Source: JBHGXV01 sp041920505
GTDB taxonomy: Bacteria; Bacillota; Bacilli; Brevibacillales; Brevibacillaceae
Assembly (NCBI GenBank): GCA_041920505.1
Contig: JBHGXV010000012.1
Span: forward strand, 1-64,000
Reading direction: 5' to 3'
DNA length: 64,000 nucleotides
Shown: piece by piece, positions 53,001-60,757 of the stretch
How the letters are laid out: each line of letters starts with the position of its first letter
How positions within the stretch are numbered: the first letter of the stretch is position 1
The notes under the pieces: model-generated
Told to the model about the DNA's origin: nothing
What the model saw: only the letters and a program-made list of their open reading frames with translations
The model's database searches: none
Made by a program: the position numbers and the translations under genes

Positions 53001-53114
53001 CCGATATACGAACACAAGACGGCCGAATCCAAAGGCGTGTATGCTGTCACCGCCGTCAACAGCTACGGCGAGTCGCCCCGCTCTTCCAAAGTGAGCGCGG
53101 AACACGCCCGGTAG
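50010..53114 (+). CDS. Class A penicillin-binding protein with fibronectin type III repeats
   Basis: 1034 residues. A basic cytosolic tail and one TM helix (about 28-52) lead to a GT51 transglycosylase (about 80-255; ATEDKYFYEHHG with the catalytic glutamate, GGSTLTQQLVK). The transpeptidase domain (about 400-700) has the nucleophile Ser437 in SSMK, the SWN triad MSWNVPA and KTG in GKTGTTN, so both activities look intact. The C-terminal region holds two fibronectin type III-like modules (about 805-890 and 945-1030) separated by a Pro/Ser-rich linker. FN3 tails on PBPs occur in Paenibacillaceae and probably help wall binding. It has its own promoter. Confidence 0.93.
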   Translation: MENNHTPAAQPPKRKRRRGSRKHPAILALQIVLLLLGMGALLAGGAVTGYVAALVKDEPVRSYDEIHQKIFSNALTGFAYYNDGSLIGQLRAEEDRRLVKKSEVSPYLINALIATEDKYFYEHHGVVFQSTLRGALQELTHQPIVTGGSTLTQQLVKLTILSREVSHERKAREIFNALRIERMFSKDQILEAYLNEVYFGKSANGSNIYGVQAAAKGIFDKDVKDLTLAEASYIAGMVQSPLTYSPFTAEGYERGKERQKTVLDRMLENQYISRQEYDQALNTDLKARLAKPARRAYSEHPYLMMEIEERAAKALLDQQLAQEGRDKSMISSNEYRQLIEDKRREILRNGYHIYTTIDKDVNRIMEQIASDPKNFGPNASYTVQRTNGKTEQIKDAPEQVGSMLIQNKTGAILGMIGGRDFNVEQVNHATVPRQPGSSMKPLAAYAPAFELGYLQPATPIDDSPLMLADGQTGSHLPLNWDRQYHGMVSAREALRMSWNVPAIKTYLRVGIKTALEYVKKMGVTTLVESDDHAATGVIGGLAYGLTAEEITNAYATFANRGAFIDAYMIDRIEDSQGKVVYRHTVQPVPVFSEQTAYLITDMMRTVVNEGTGTAVRRYIPRNVDIAGKTGTTNNSNDLWFVGYTPEVSMGVWIGYDEPHPLPDSEKSRPQQIWGKVMKELMALKPSLSPSSARFEKPDGIVTLTVDSKSGLLPSELSKQTGHLITDLFNRQFVPTKTDDSHQKARVVTYNGVRYLAKQGTPDDLVDEGVFFRSKDPSQVTAEQILDKNKKAATRPLDWEQRLPAKEDPRSEKSGPPAPPGTLKLTQSGKQVTLTWTAGGEPDLAGYRVYRAGVNSGFVKLATVKDPSVTSYTDTASGAGEAAYYVTAVDITGLESPPSAVASSGSGVWQQPTPSDGAPAQEPGASPQSGGEDDTGPSTQSPQTGTPSAPKKVSIAKTAGGYKLSWAANPGEEQVIAYNIYYSRDGSSAFELLDTVAQPIYEHKTAESKGVYAVTAVNSYGESPRSSKVSAEHAR

Positions 53115-53126
53115 ACGTCGCCTCGC

Positions 53127-53160
53127 ACCCCGTCACGCCAACGCATGACGGGGTTTGTTT
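53127..53160 (+). terminator. Terminator of the PBP gene
   Basis: ACCCCGTCA (53127-53135) and TGACGGGGT (53146-53154), followed by TTGTTTTG. Confidence 0.85.
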
Positions 53161-53284
53161 TGGGCGGCGGATTTTTGGATCGTGACAGGTTGATGAACCT
53201 TGCGGATGCGCCAAGCATCGCGGCGGCGCTTTACGGTATAATGGTAAAAATCAAATCGCAAAGGAAGCGGGGTGACATCACCTG

Positions 53285-53917
53285 ATGATTCACATCAAGC
53301 GTTACCATTGCAAAGACATGCACGTAAACGGACGGAACCTGATCATTGAGGGACCGGTGGAGCCGGAACGCCTGGCCGCGATGCGCTTTGACGAGGGACT
53401 GAAGGCGTTTCGCGTCCCCGAAGAGCAACAGGCCGCCCTGGTGGAAATCGCGGCGCTGCCCGAGGGACGCATCATCATTGCGCGCGAAGGAGAATGGGTG
53501 CTGGGCTATGTGACCTTCCTCCACCCCGATCCGCTGGAACGGTGGTCCCAGGCGAAATTGGACGACTTGCTGGAACTGGGGGCGATCGAGGTCTCTCACA
53601 AGGTGCGCAACGGCGGGGTGGGCAAGGCGATGCTGGAAGTGGCGTTTATGGACGACGCCATGGAGGATTACATCGTCATCACCACCGAATATTACTGGCA
53701 CTGGGATTTGAGAGGAACGGGACTGGACGTGTGGCAGTACCGCAAAGCGATGGAGAAACTGATGCAAAGCGCCGGTCTGGTCTGGATGGCCACCGACGAT
53801 CCGGAGATATGTTCGCATCCCGCCAACTGTCTGATGGCCCGCATCGGCAAGCGCGTGCCGCCCGAAAGCGTCACCGCCTTTGACGGCATGCGTTTCCAGA
53901 ATCGTTTTCTATACTAG
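53285..53917 (+). CDS. acuA: Acetyltransferase AcuA
   Basis: 210 residues, the length of Bacillus AcuA. GNAT features are EVSHKVRNGGVGKAMLEVAF (acyl-CoA loop) with the family's conserved aromatic stretch EYYWHWDLRG. AcuA acetylates acetyl-CoA synthetase (AcsA) and so switches off acetate activation; AcuC reverses it. A GGGGTGA site lies nine bases before the ATG, and a TATAAT (53237-53242) stands upstream. acuB and acuC follow without gaps. The usual partner acsA is not in the window. Confidence 0.93.
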   Translation: MIHIKRYHCKDMHVNGRNLIIEGPVEPERLAAMRFDEGLKAFRVPEEQQAALVEIAALPEGRIIIAREGEWVLGYVTFLHPDPLERWSQAKLDDLLELGAIEVSHKVRNGGVGKAMLEVAFMDDAMEDYIVITTEYYWHWDLRGTGLDVWQYRKAMEKLMQSAGLVWMATDDPEICSHPANCLMARIGKRVPPESVTAFDGMRFQNRFLY

Positions 53918-53934
53918 TGGAAGGAGGCTATTTC

Positions 53935-54579
53935 ATGCGCATCGAGCAAATCATGCGAAGACGCGTCGTCACCGTAACCCCCGATACCACCATCGGTGAA
54001 GGACTGGATCTTTTGCAAGGCAACCGGATTCGCCATCTCCCCGTGCTGGACGCGGGCAAGCTGGTGGGCATCATCTCCGACCGCGACATGCGCGACGCGC
54101 TGCCCTCTTGTCTCGCCCGCCACGAAGACGACAGCGAGGTGCTGAAAAAGCCGATCAAGGAAATCATGCACCGGGACGTGATCACCGCCCATCCGCTCGA
54201 CTTCATCGAAGACGCGGCCAAACTGATCTACGACTACAAGGTCGGCTCGCTTCCGGTGGTCGAGGACGGCAGACTGGTGGGCATCGTCACCGAATCGGAC
54301 ATTCTGAATCGGTTGGTCGAACTGTTCGGCGTCAACCGTCCCAGTTCGCACATCGAAGTGGAAGTGGACGACCGCATCGGCATGCTGGCTGAAGTAAGCG
54401 ACGTATTCAAGGAAGCGCAGGTGAACGTATCCAGCGTCATCGTGTATCCAAGCGAAGTGCCGGGGAAGAAAAACCTGGTGTTCCGCGTCACCACGATCGA
54501 CCCGCGCCCCGTCGAGCACTTGCTGGCGGAAAAAGGCTTCAAGGTGATCGATCCGATCGAAGGAGGGAGCTCCTCTTGA
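53935..54579 (+). CDS. acuB: CBS-ACT domain protein AcuB
   Basis: 214 residues, the Bacillus AcuB length. Two CBS repeats (about 5-60 and 75-130; GRLVGIVTESDILNRL) bind adenine nucleotides, and a C-terminal ACT domain (about 138-205, VDDRIGMLAEVSDVFKEAQV) follows. The role in acetoin/acetate use is known only genetically. Start is the ATG at 53935-53937 behind GGAAGGAGG. The stop overlaps the acuC start as TTGA. Confidence 0.93.
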   Translation: MRIEQIMRRRVVTVTPDTTIGEGLDLLQGNRIRHLPVLDAGKLVGIISDRDMRDALPSCLARHEDDSEVLKKPIKEIMHRDVITAHPLDFIEDAAKLIYDYKVGSLPVVEDGRLVGIVTESDILNRLVELFGVNRPSSHIEVEVDDRIGMLAEVSDVFKEAQVNVSSVIVYPSEVPGKKNLVFRVTTIDPRPVEHLLAEKGFKVIDPIEGGSSS

Positions 54580-55730
54580 GCCGCCGCTCCCGTTTCATCT
54601 ATTCGCCGGAATACACGAAATACTACTTTCACGAGGAACATCCGTTCAACCAGCGCCGGTTGCTCCTCACACATGACCTGATGACAGCCTACGGGCTGGT
54701 GACGGAGGAAGACATTGTCGCCCCGCGAGTGGCGAGCGACGAGGAGATCGCGCTCGTCCACGACCAGCGCTACATCGACATCGTGCGTGCCCAGGGGCAC
54801 AGCGAGACGGAACTGCCGCAAGCGGCCAGCTTCGGACTGGGCACGGAGGATGTCCCCTGTTTTTTGCAGATGCACGAAGCCACGGCGCTGATCGTCGGCG
54901 GCACGCTACAGGCGGTCGATCTGGTGATGAACGGCGAGGCGGACCACGCGTTCAATCCCGCAGGCGGCTTGCACCACGCGTTTCGCGGCAGGGCGTCCGG
55001 GTTTTGCGTCTACAACGATTGCTCGATAGCGATTGCCTACCTGCGCAAACACTGGGATGCCCGTGTGCTGTACGTCGACACGGACGCCCATCACGGCGAC
55101 GGGGTGCAATGGGCTTTTTACGATGATCCGAATGTTCTGACAGTTTCCATCCACGAAACCGGCAAATACCTGTTCCCCGGCACCGGCAATCTCACCGAGC
55201 GCGGCGAGGGAATCGGCTATGGCTTTTCCGTAAACGTCCCGCTGGATGCCTTTACAGAGGACGAGTCGTTCCTTGAGGTGTACCACGCCCTGCTCCCGGC
55301 GGTGGCGCGCGGCTTCAAACCGGACGTGATCCTGACCCAGAATGGCTGCGACGCCCACGCCTACGACCCGCTGACGCATCTCTCCTGCTCGATGCGCATC
55401 TACCAGGCCATCCCCCGGCTGGCTCACCAACTGGCCCATGAGCTGTGCGGCGGACGGTGGATCGCGGTCGGCGGAGGCGGATACGATATTTGGCGAGTCG
55501 TCCCGCGCGCGTGGACGCTGTTGTGGAGCGAAATGACCGACCAATCGCTCAGCGATGGGCCGCTGCCGGCGGAGTGGACAACCCGCTGGCAACCCGAGAG
55601 CCCTTTGCCGTTGCCGACGCACCTGTTTGACGACGTCACCCCCTTTCCGCCGATTCCGCGTCGGGCCGAGATCAGCGAAAAGAACCGCATCACCCTGGAA
55701 CGGGCGCTCATGTACGCTCCGCAGGGCTAG
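54576..55730 (+). CDS. acuC: Histone-deacetylase-family deacetylase AcuC
   Basis: 384 residues of class I/II-type zinc deacetylases. The catalytic and metal motifs are NPAGGLHHA, DTDAHHGDGVQWAF and QNGCDAHAYDPLTHL; the C-terminal GGGGYD loop carries the active-site tyrosine. It should deacetylate AcsA to restore acetate activation. Start is a TTG overlapping the acuB stop, with GGAGGGAG upstream. Confidence 0.94.
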   Translation: MSRRSRFIYSPEYTKYYFHEEHPFNQRRLLLTHDLMTAYGLVTEEDIVAPRVASDEEIALVHDQRYIDIVRAQGHSETELPQAASFGLGTEDVPCFLQMHEATALIVGGTLQAVDLVMNGEADHAFNPAGGLHHAFRGRASGFCVYNDCSIAIAYLRKHWDARVLYVDTDAHHGDGVQWAFYDDPNVLTVSIHETGKYLFPGTGNLTERGEGIGYGFSVNVPLDAFTEDESFLEVYHALLPAVARGFKPDVILTQNGCDAHAYDPLTHLSCSMRIYQAIPRLAHQLAHELCGGRWIAVGGGGYDIWRVVPRAWTLLWSEMTDQSLSDGPLPAEWTTRWQPESPLPLPTHLFDDVTPFPPIPRRAEISEKNRITLERALMYAPQG

Positions 55731-55757
55731 CAAAGAAAACACCCCGTTACAAACAGG

Positions 55758-55795
55758 ACAACCCGCACCGCCGACACGCGGTACGGGTTGTTTTC
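55758..55795. terminator. Bidirectional terminator between acuC and efflux operon 2
   Basis: ACAACCCG/CGGGTTGT and an inner ACCGC/GCGGT around one mismatch, then TTTCGTT on the plus strand. The minus-strand reading is followed by CCTGTTTG, so it may also end the efflux operon. Confidence 0.75.
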
Positions 55796-55796
55796 G

Positions 55797-57362
55797 TTAC
55801 TCGGCAAACACCGGCTGTTCGGTCTTGGTCTTGGATTTGGACTGTTCTTCTTTTTTGAACAGAAGACCGAGCGGCGCCATGGCGATAATCACGAACGAGA
55901 AGAAGAAAAACACGTCGCCGATGGCCCAGGTGGCCGCCTGGGCCTGAACCTGGTTTTGCATCAGCGTGAGCGCGACCTGTGAACCGGCTGAAGTGTCTCC
56001 CGCCACGGACAGCAGGCCGACGGCGTTTTGCTGCATCACCGTCCAGCTTGGATGAAAGACGTTCAACTCCTCTGCCATCCGGTGCTGGTGCAAGACCTGC
56101 CGGTTCTCCAACAACACGGTGGTGAGCGCCAGCCCGATCGAACCGGCGACGCTGCGGATCAGGGTGCTCATGGCCGTACCAGCGCCCGCTTTCATCGGCG
56201 ACATGCCGTTCACCCCGGCGGTGTTGATCGGCATCATTGTCAGGCCCATGCCGATGCCCCGAAAGACGAGCAATGTGCTGATGACACTGGCCGGCGTGTC
56301 GATGGACAGGGTGTGCAACTCGTACGTGCTGTACAAAATCAGCGGAATGCCCACCATCACCAGCGGCCGGGCCCCGATCTTGTCAAACAGCTTGCCGGAG
56401 ATCGGCATGGAAAGCCCCATGGCGATCGCCTGCGGCATCATCAACAAACCGGTCTGGATCGCCGAATACCCGCGGATCGACTGGAGGTAGATGGGGATGA
56501 GCACCACCCCGGTAATCATCGCGATGAACAAGCCGCTAGTGAGCACCACGCTGTAGGAAAAGCGCCGGTGCTTGAACAGCCGCAAGTCGAGCATCGGCTC
56601 CGGGTGATTCAGTTCCACCACGATCAACAGTGCGAGCATCGCCGTGGCCGTCACCAGGAGCATGACGATCGTGTAGGAACCCCACCCCCAGTTTTCACCT
56701 TCAGCCAGCGCTAGGAGATACAGGAACGCGCTGCCGGACGACAGGATCAGCCCCCAGAAGTCGAAGCTTCCCATGTTGCGCCGCTGGGTCTCCGGCAGGA
56801 GCATTTGGCACAAGAAGATGCTGATGATCCCGATCGGCACGTTGATCATGAACAGCCAGCGCCAACTGTACTCTTCCACAATCAGCCCGCCCAGGGTGGG
56901 GCCAATGGACGGCGCCATCGCCATCGACAAGCCGAAAATCCCCATCGCCGTCCCCATTTTTTCCCGGGGGATAAACCGGAACATCAAGGCCGCGCCCACC
57001 GGCATGATCAACCCGCCGCCGATCCCCTGGATGACGCGGAAGGCGACGAGGCTGGGGTTGTTCCAGGCCATTCCGCATAACAGCGAACCGGCGGTAAAAC
57101 TGCCGACCGACCAGACATACACCCGCCGGTAGCCGAACCGTTCTCCCAGGTAGGTGGTAATCGGGATAATCGCGCCCGATACCAGCATGTAGGCGGTCAA
57201 CACCCATTCGATTTGCTTGGTGTCAACGCTGAACAACACCATCAGTTTCGGCAGGGCGACGTTCAGGATGGACGTATCCAGAATGGCCATAAACGTCCCG
57301 ATGACGATGATCAGTGTCGTGGTGACGACGCCGGGAGCTTTGCGTTCTTCAGAAGACACCAT
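55797..57362 (-). CDS. DHA2-family MFS multidrug efflux pump (efflux operon 2)
   Basis: 521 residues, about 14 membrane segments, the same family motifs as the first copy (LDTSILNVALP, GERFGYR, GPTLGG). The two pumps align along their full length without large gaps and share long identical stretches such as ALPKLMVLFSVDTK. AAGGGGGG precedes the ATG, and the gene overlaps the previous adaptor gene by 14 bases, exactly as in operon 1. The substrate is unknown. Confidence 0.92.
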   Translation of the reverse strand: MVSSEERKAPGVVTTTLIIVIGTFMAILDTSILNVALPKLMVLFSVDTKQIEWVLTAYMLVSGAIIPITTYLGERFGYRRVYVWSVGSFTAGSLLCGMAWNNPSLVAFRVIQGIGGGLIMPVGAALMFRFIPREKMGTAMGIFGLSMAMAPSIGPTLGGLIVEEYSWRWLFMINVPIGIISIFLCQMLLPETQRRNMGSFDFWGLILSSGSAFLYLLALAEGENWGWGSYTIVMLLVTATAMLALLIVVELNHPEPMLDLRLFKHRRFSYSVVLTSGLFIAMITGVVLIPIYLQSIRGYSAIQTGLLMMPQAIAMGLSMPISGKLFDKIGARPLVMVGIPLILYSTYELHTLSIDTPASVISTLLVFRGIGMGLTMMPINTAGVNGMSPMKAGAGTAMSTLIRSVAGSIGLALTTVLLENRQVLHQHRMAEELNVFHPSWTVMQQNAVGLLSVAGDTSAGSQVALTLMQNQVQAQAATWAIGDVFFFFSFVIIAMAPLGLLFKKEEQSKSKTKTEQPVFAE

Positions 57363-58011
57363 CGGATTCCCCCCTTACATGGATGGCCACCTCGGCGCCG
57401 GTTCCCGGAACCAACGGGGTGTCCGGCACCTGAATGCGCACAGACACCAATTGTTCTTCCCGAGGCTCCTTGGACGAAACGAGGGAAACAATCGGCCAGG
57501 TTTCCTTCACCGTAACGTTTTCCATCCGGGAGACAATCCCCTTGAATGCCTGGCCGCCGTAGGTGTCCAGATAGACGTCCACGGTCTGTCCCACACGCAC
57601 CCGGCTCGCCTCTTTTTCCATGAGATGGGCCTCCACGTAGGCCGAGCCCAGATCGGCGACAGCCGCCAGCGGTTGGCCTGCCGTCACCACTTCCCGCTCG
57701 TTGACGCCGACGCGAAGCACGTAGCCGCTCTTCGGCGCGAGCAGCGGAATTCTCGCTCCGGGTGTGGAGGACACAGGTCCTGCCTGCATGTACCCGATGA
57801 CTTCATTGGCACGCACTTGCTGGTTCTCGCGCACGTCAAGCTCGATGATGCTACCTGCGGCGGGAGCCTTCAGAAGGGCGACGTCCACATTGGTTCGGGC
57901 GTTGTCGGTCTTGACATAATGTTCGTGTTGCAGCCAGTAGTACAACGAGATGCCGCCGCTTGCCGCCACATAAAGGGAAAGGATCAGGACGATCAATCGT
58001 TTGGCTCGCAT
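57349..58011 (-). CDS. Short HlyD/EmrA-type adaptor (distal copy, operon 2)
   Basis: 220 residues, the same length and plan as the operon 1 protein at 17072-17734: one N-terminal helix (about 5-24), KAPAAGSIIELDVRENQQV, then a second lipoyl half (LRVGVNEREVVTAGQPL) and barrel. It follows the other adaptor by four bases and overlaps the pump gene. Confidence 0.86.
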   Translation of the reverse strand: MRAKRLIVLILSLYVAASGGISLYYWLQHEHYVKTDNARTNVDVALLKAPAAGSIIELDVRENQQVRANEVIGYMQAGPVSSTPGARIPLLAPKSGYVLRVGVNEREVVTAGQPLAAVADLGSAYVEAHLMEKEASRVRVGQTVDVYLDTYGGQAFKGIVSRMENVTVKETWPIVSLVSSKEPREEQLVSVRIQVPDTPLVPGTGAEVAIHVRGESDGVF

Positions 58012-58015
58012 GGCG

Positions 58016-58669
58016 TCATCCCCCGGTCGAGATATTGACCACGGCGTTCATCCCCGGCAACAGTTGCAGTCCTTCCCGGTCGAGAATTTTGATCTTGATC
58101 GGAATCCGCTGGGTCACCTTGATGTAGTTCCCGGACGCGTTGGACGTCGGCAGAAGCGAGTACGTGCTGTCCGACGCGAGCCCGATCTGCTCCACGATCC
58201 CCCGGAGCGGATGGTTCGGATAGGCATCGACGTTCACCGTCACCGGTTCGCCCACTTTCACCCGGCTGATCTTCGTCTCTTCGATACGGGCGGAGACGTA
58301 CAGGTCATCCAGGTTTGCCAGCAGGAACACGCGCTGTCCCGGCGACACGTTCTCGCCTACGGAGACGAATTTCTTGACGACCACGCCCGCGCCTGGCGCC
58401 TTGACCAGTGCCGCGTCGCGGTTTTGCAGGGAGGTGTTTTTCTCCTCCAGCCGAGCCAGCGTCTCGCCCGCTTCCACGGCATCCCCTTCTTTGACCCGAA
58501 GCTCCGTCACCCGTCCGGCGATCTCCGGGGAGACTTTTACCAGATCGCCGTCGATGCGGGCATCGTCTGTGGTGACATACCGGATCGAATCCAGATAGCT
58601 TTTGACGCCGTAACCGCCGGCGCCGAGAACCACGAGAGAGAGGATGAGCAAACCGATTTTCTTTTTCAT
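58016..58669 (-). CDS. HlyD/EmrA-type adaptor (proximal copy, operon 2)
   Basis: 217 residues, N-terminal membrane helix (about 4-20), LRVKEGDAVEAGETLARLEE and VVKKFVSVGENVSPGQ lipoyl halves, and the barrel signature GNYIKVTQRIPIKI shared with the operon 1 protein at 17731-18390. The start overlaps the lipoprotein adaptor stop as ATGA. Confidence 0.87.
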   Translation of the reverse strand: MKKKIGLLILSLVVLGAGGYGVKSYLDSIRYVTTDDARIDGDLVKVSPEIAGRVTELRVKEGDAVEAGETLARLEEKNTSLQNRDAALVKAPGAGVVVKKFVSVGENVSPGQRVFLLANLDDLYVSARIEETKISRVKVGEPVTVNVDAYPNHPLRGIVEQIGLASDSTYSLLPTSNASGNYIKVTQRIPIKIKILDREGLQLLPGMNAVVNISTGG

Positions 58670-59925
58670 TTCCCTTTCCCCTCCTCATAGTAGATCTGAA
58701 CGGGATCGCCGTCTTTGACCTGATCCTGGCCGACGATGATCACCTTGTCGCCCGGCGTAAGCCCGCTTAAAATCTCCACGTTGCTGCCGTCGGATGTGCC
58801 AGTGACGACCGGACGTGCGATCGCTTTTTTGCCGTCGGTCACCATCACCAGCCGTTGGTTCCCTTGTTTGACGATGGCGTCAAACGGAACGACGATGGTG
58901 TCTCGTTTCTGCTCCGGCAGGGTCACTTCTGCGTACATGCCGGATTTCCACTGGTTGGGGTCGCCCGGCAGCCCCAGTTTGATCGGGTATTCTTTGCTCG
59001 TCGGATTGGAAATCGGGGAAATGGCCAGAACTTTCGCGTCAAACGGCTCCGACGACACCTGACCGATGCGGACTTTCAGCGTTTGGCCCACCTTGATGCT
59101 GTTGATCGTATCTTCCGGGATGTACGCTTCCACAACCGGGACGCGGCTGACGATGGTCAACAGCGGCACACCGGGTGCCACGGTCTCGCCGACGTGGATG
59201 TTTTGCGTCGCGATCTTGCCGGAAATCGGCGCGGTGATCACCGTATTTTCCTTGTTCAGTCTGGCGAGGTCTACCGCCGCCTGGGCCTGTTGCACCGCTG
59301 CCCGCAGGCTCTCCAGCGTTTCCTTGGTCGCGCCTTCCTTAGCCAGGCTCTGTTCCTGCAGCACCTGCTGATAGGCGGACTGCGCCTGGGTGTGCGCCAG
59401 TTTGGCCGCGTCCAGTTGCGACTGCGGAACGGCACCTTGGTCGAACAGCGCCTGCACCCGGTCCAGATTGGACTTGGCGTTATCCAGCGCCGCCTTGGCC
59501 GACTGCAATTTCTCGGCGATTTGCGCAAACTGCTGGGCCCGCGTTCCGTTTTGCGCGTCGGCCAGTCTCGCCTGCGCGCCGCGCAAGGTGGCCTCCGCCT
59601 GGTTCAACGCCACGGTGTAATCCTTGTCGTCGAGAATCACCAACGGTTCGCCCGCCTTTACTTCCTGGCCGATGTCCGCCAGCACCTTGACCGCACGTCC
59701 GGCAATCTTGGACATGACGGCCGACTCGGTGTCGCCCATGACACGGCCCACCGCCATCCTGGCTTTTTTCAGATCGGATTGGCCCGCTTCCTGCACGACC
59801 ACTTTTTGTGCGGACGCGACGGCTCCGGTGGTGGCGGAGCAACCGGCCAAGGCTACGGCTACCGCGACACTGACGGCCATGAGCAACAATGTGTTACGCG
59901 CCGAAAAATGCTTGTTCGCTCTCAC
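58666..59925 (-). CDS. RND-type efflux adaptor lipoprotein (operon 2)
   Basis: 419 residues, one more than the operon 1 homologue. Lipobox ALAGC (cysteine about residue 29), lipoyl half (VKVLADIGQEVKAGEPLVI), long coiled-coil hairpin (about 105-205), second lipoyl half and barrel domains. Start is a GTG immediately after the TetR stop, with GGAGG eight bases upstream. Confidence 0.9.
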   Translation of the reverse strand: MRANKHFSARNTLLLMAVSVAVAVALAGCSATTGAVASAQKVVVQEAGQSDLKKARMAVGRVMGDTESAVMSKIAGRAVKVLADIGQEVKAGEPLVILDDKDYTVALNQAEATLRGAQARLADAQNGTRAQQFAQIAEKLQSAKAALDNAKSNLDRVQALFDQGAVPQSQLDAAKLAHTQAQSAYQQVLQEQSLAKEGATKETLESLRAAVQQAQAAVDLARLNKENTVITAPISGKIATQNIHVGETVAPGVPLLTIVSRVPVVEAYIPEDTINSIKVGQTLKVRIGQVSSEPFDAKVLAISPISNPTSKEYPIKLGLPGDPNQWKSGMYAEVTLPEQKRDTIVVPFDAIVKQGNQRLVMVTDGKKAIARPVVTGTSDGSNVEILSGLTPGDKVIIVGQDQVKDGDPVQIYYEEGKGK

Positions 59926-60519
59926 TTAACAATCCTCCTGTCTCCATCCTGCTAACATCAATTTGACGCTTTGTCTGATAAACGCTTCATCCAGCTCGGG
60001 CAAAAAGTCAAACCCCAGCCGCTCCTTGTGGTAAAACGCGGTGAAGAAATGGCCAAAAAACAGATTGACGAGCAATCGAGGGTCTCGCCGGGCAATCTCG
60101 CCGGCCGCCATCTTTTCCTCAAGAAACGCGCTCATCAAGTTCCTGATCTGCGTCACCACCTGGCTGAACAGGCTCAGGATTTCCGGGTTGCGGACGCTCT
60201 CCGCGTTGATCACGGTCATCACGTCGCCGCGCTTGCGCAAATTGTCCAACAGCACGGTCGCCATCCTGATCATCGCTTCTTCGATCGGCAGCTTCGCCGT
60301 CTCGGGAACCAGGATGACGTAATCGGGAAAGTGATCGGCCAACGCTTCCCGAAACAGTTCTTCCTTGCTGGCGAAATAATGGTAGATCACCCCCACCGTT
60401 ACCCCGCACTCTTTGGCGATCTCCTTGATGGTTGTTCGTTCGTATCCGCATCGACAGGCAAGTTTGATGGCGGCATTTTTCAACATCTGCCGACGATCTG
60501 TCGTCTGCTTATCCGACAA
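59926..60519 (-). CDS. TetR/AcrR-family repressor of efflux operon 2
   Basis: 197 residues. HTH at about 25-50 (TIKEIAKECGVTVGVIYHYFASKEEL) and an unrelated-looking ligand domain compared with the first regulator. Start is a TTG behind AAAGGAGG (eight bases). It heads the operon, as in copy 1. The regulator differs clearly from the first one and its operator is different, so the two pumps probably answer to different inducers. Confidence 0.9.
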   Translation of the reverse strand: MSDKQTTDRRQMLKNAAIKLACRCGYERTTIKEIAKECGVTVGVIYHYFASKEELFREALADHFPDYVILVPETAKLPIEEAMIRMATVLLDNLRKRGDVMTVINAESVRNPEILSLFSQVVTQIRNLMSAFLEEKMAAGEIARRDPRLLVNLFFGHFFTAFYHKERLGFDFLPELDEAFIRQSVKLMLAGWRQEDC

Positions 60520-60560
60520 TGGGCCGCCTCCTTTCCGGGGAAATCAGAACATGCGTTTCC

Positions 60561-60576
60561 CTAAATGAACGTTTAG
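60561..60576. promoter_or_regulatory. TetR-type operator of efflux operon 2
   Basis: Inverted repeat CTAAA-6-TTTAG (60561-60576, containing AACG) about 40 bases ahead of the repressor start. TetR repressors often bind such AACGTTCATTT-like palindromes. The promoter core around it is unclear. Confidence 0.55.
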
Positions 60577-60647
60577 TTAGCAGGATTATTGTTCCACAAA
60601 CCGCCAATTCCTGTCAATCCTATTTTGTCGTCAAATGTGCTGGAAGT

Positions 60648-60690
60648 CCGCTCAAAAACAACAGAGGCCTTTCGGGCCTTACGTTGGTAA
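60648..60690 (-). terminator. Weak terminator of the secretion genes
   Basis: On the minus strand AAGGCC and GGCCTC around CGAAA are followed by TGTTGTTTTT. Weak stem, acceptable T tract. Confidence 0.4.
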
Positions 60691-60757
60691 AAGGTTCATG
60701 AATGCTAAAAAAAAAGAGGACAGGTATACTGACCTCATTAGATTCCGGACAAACGCC

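Noticed and set aside
53231..53818. Minus-strand frame opposite acuA
   Set aside because: Shadow of a well-supported gene.
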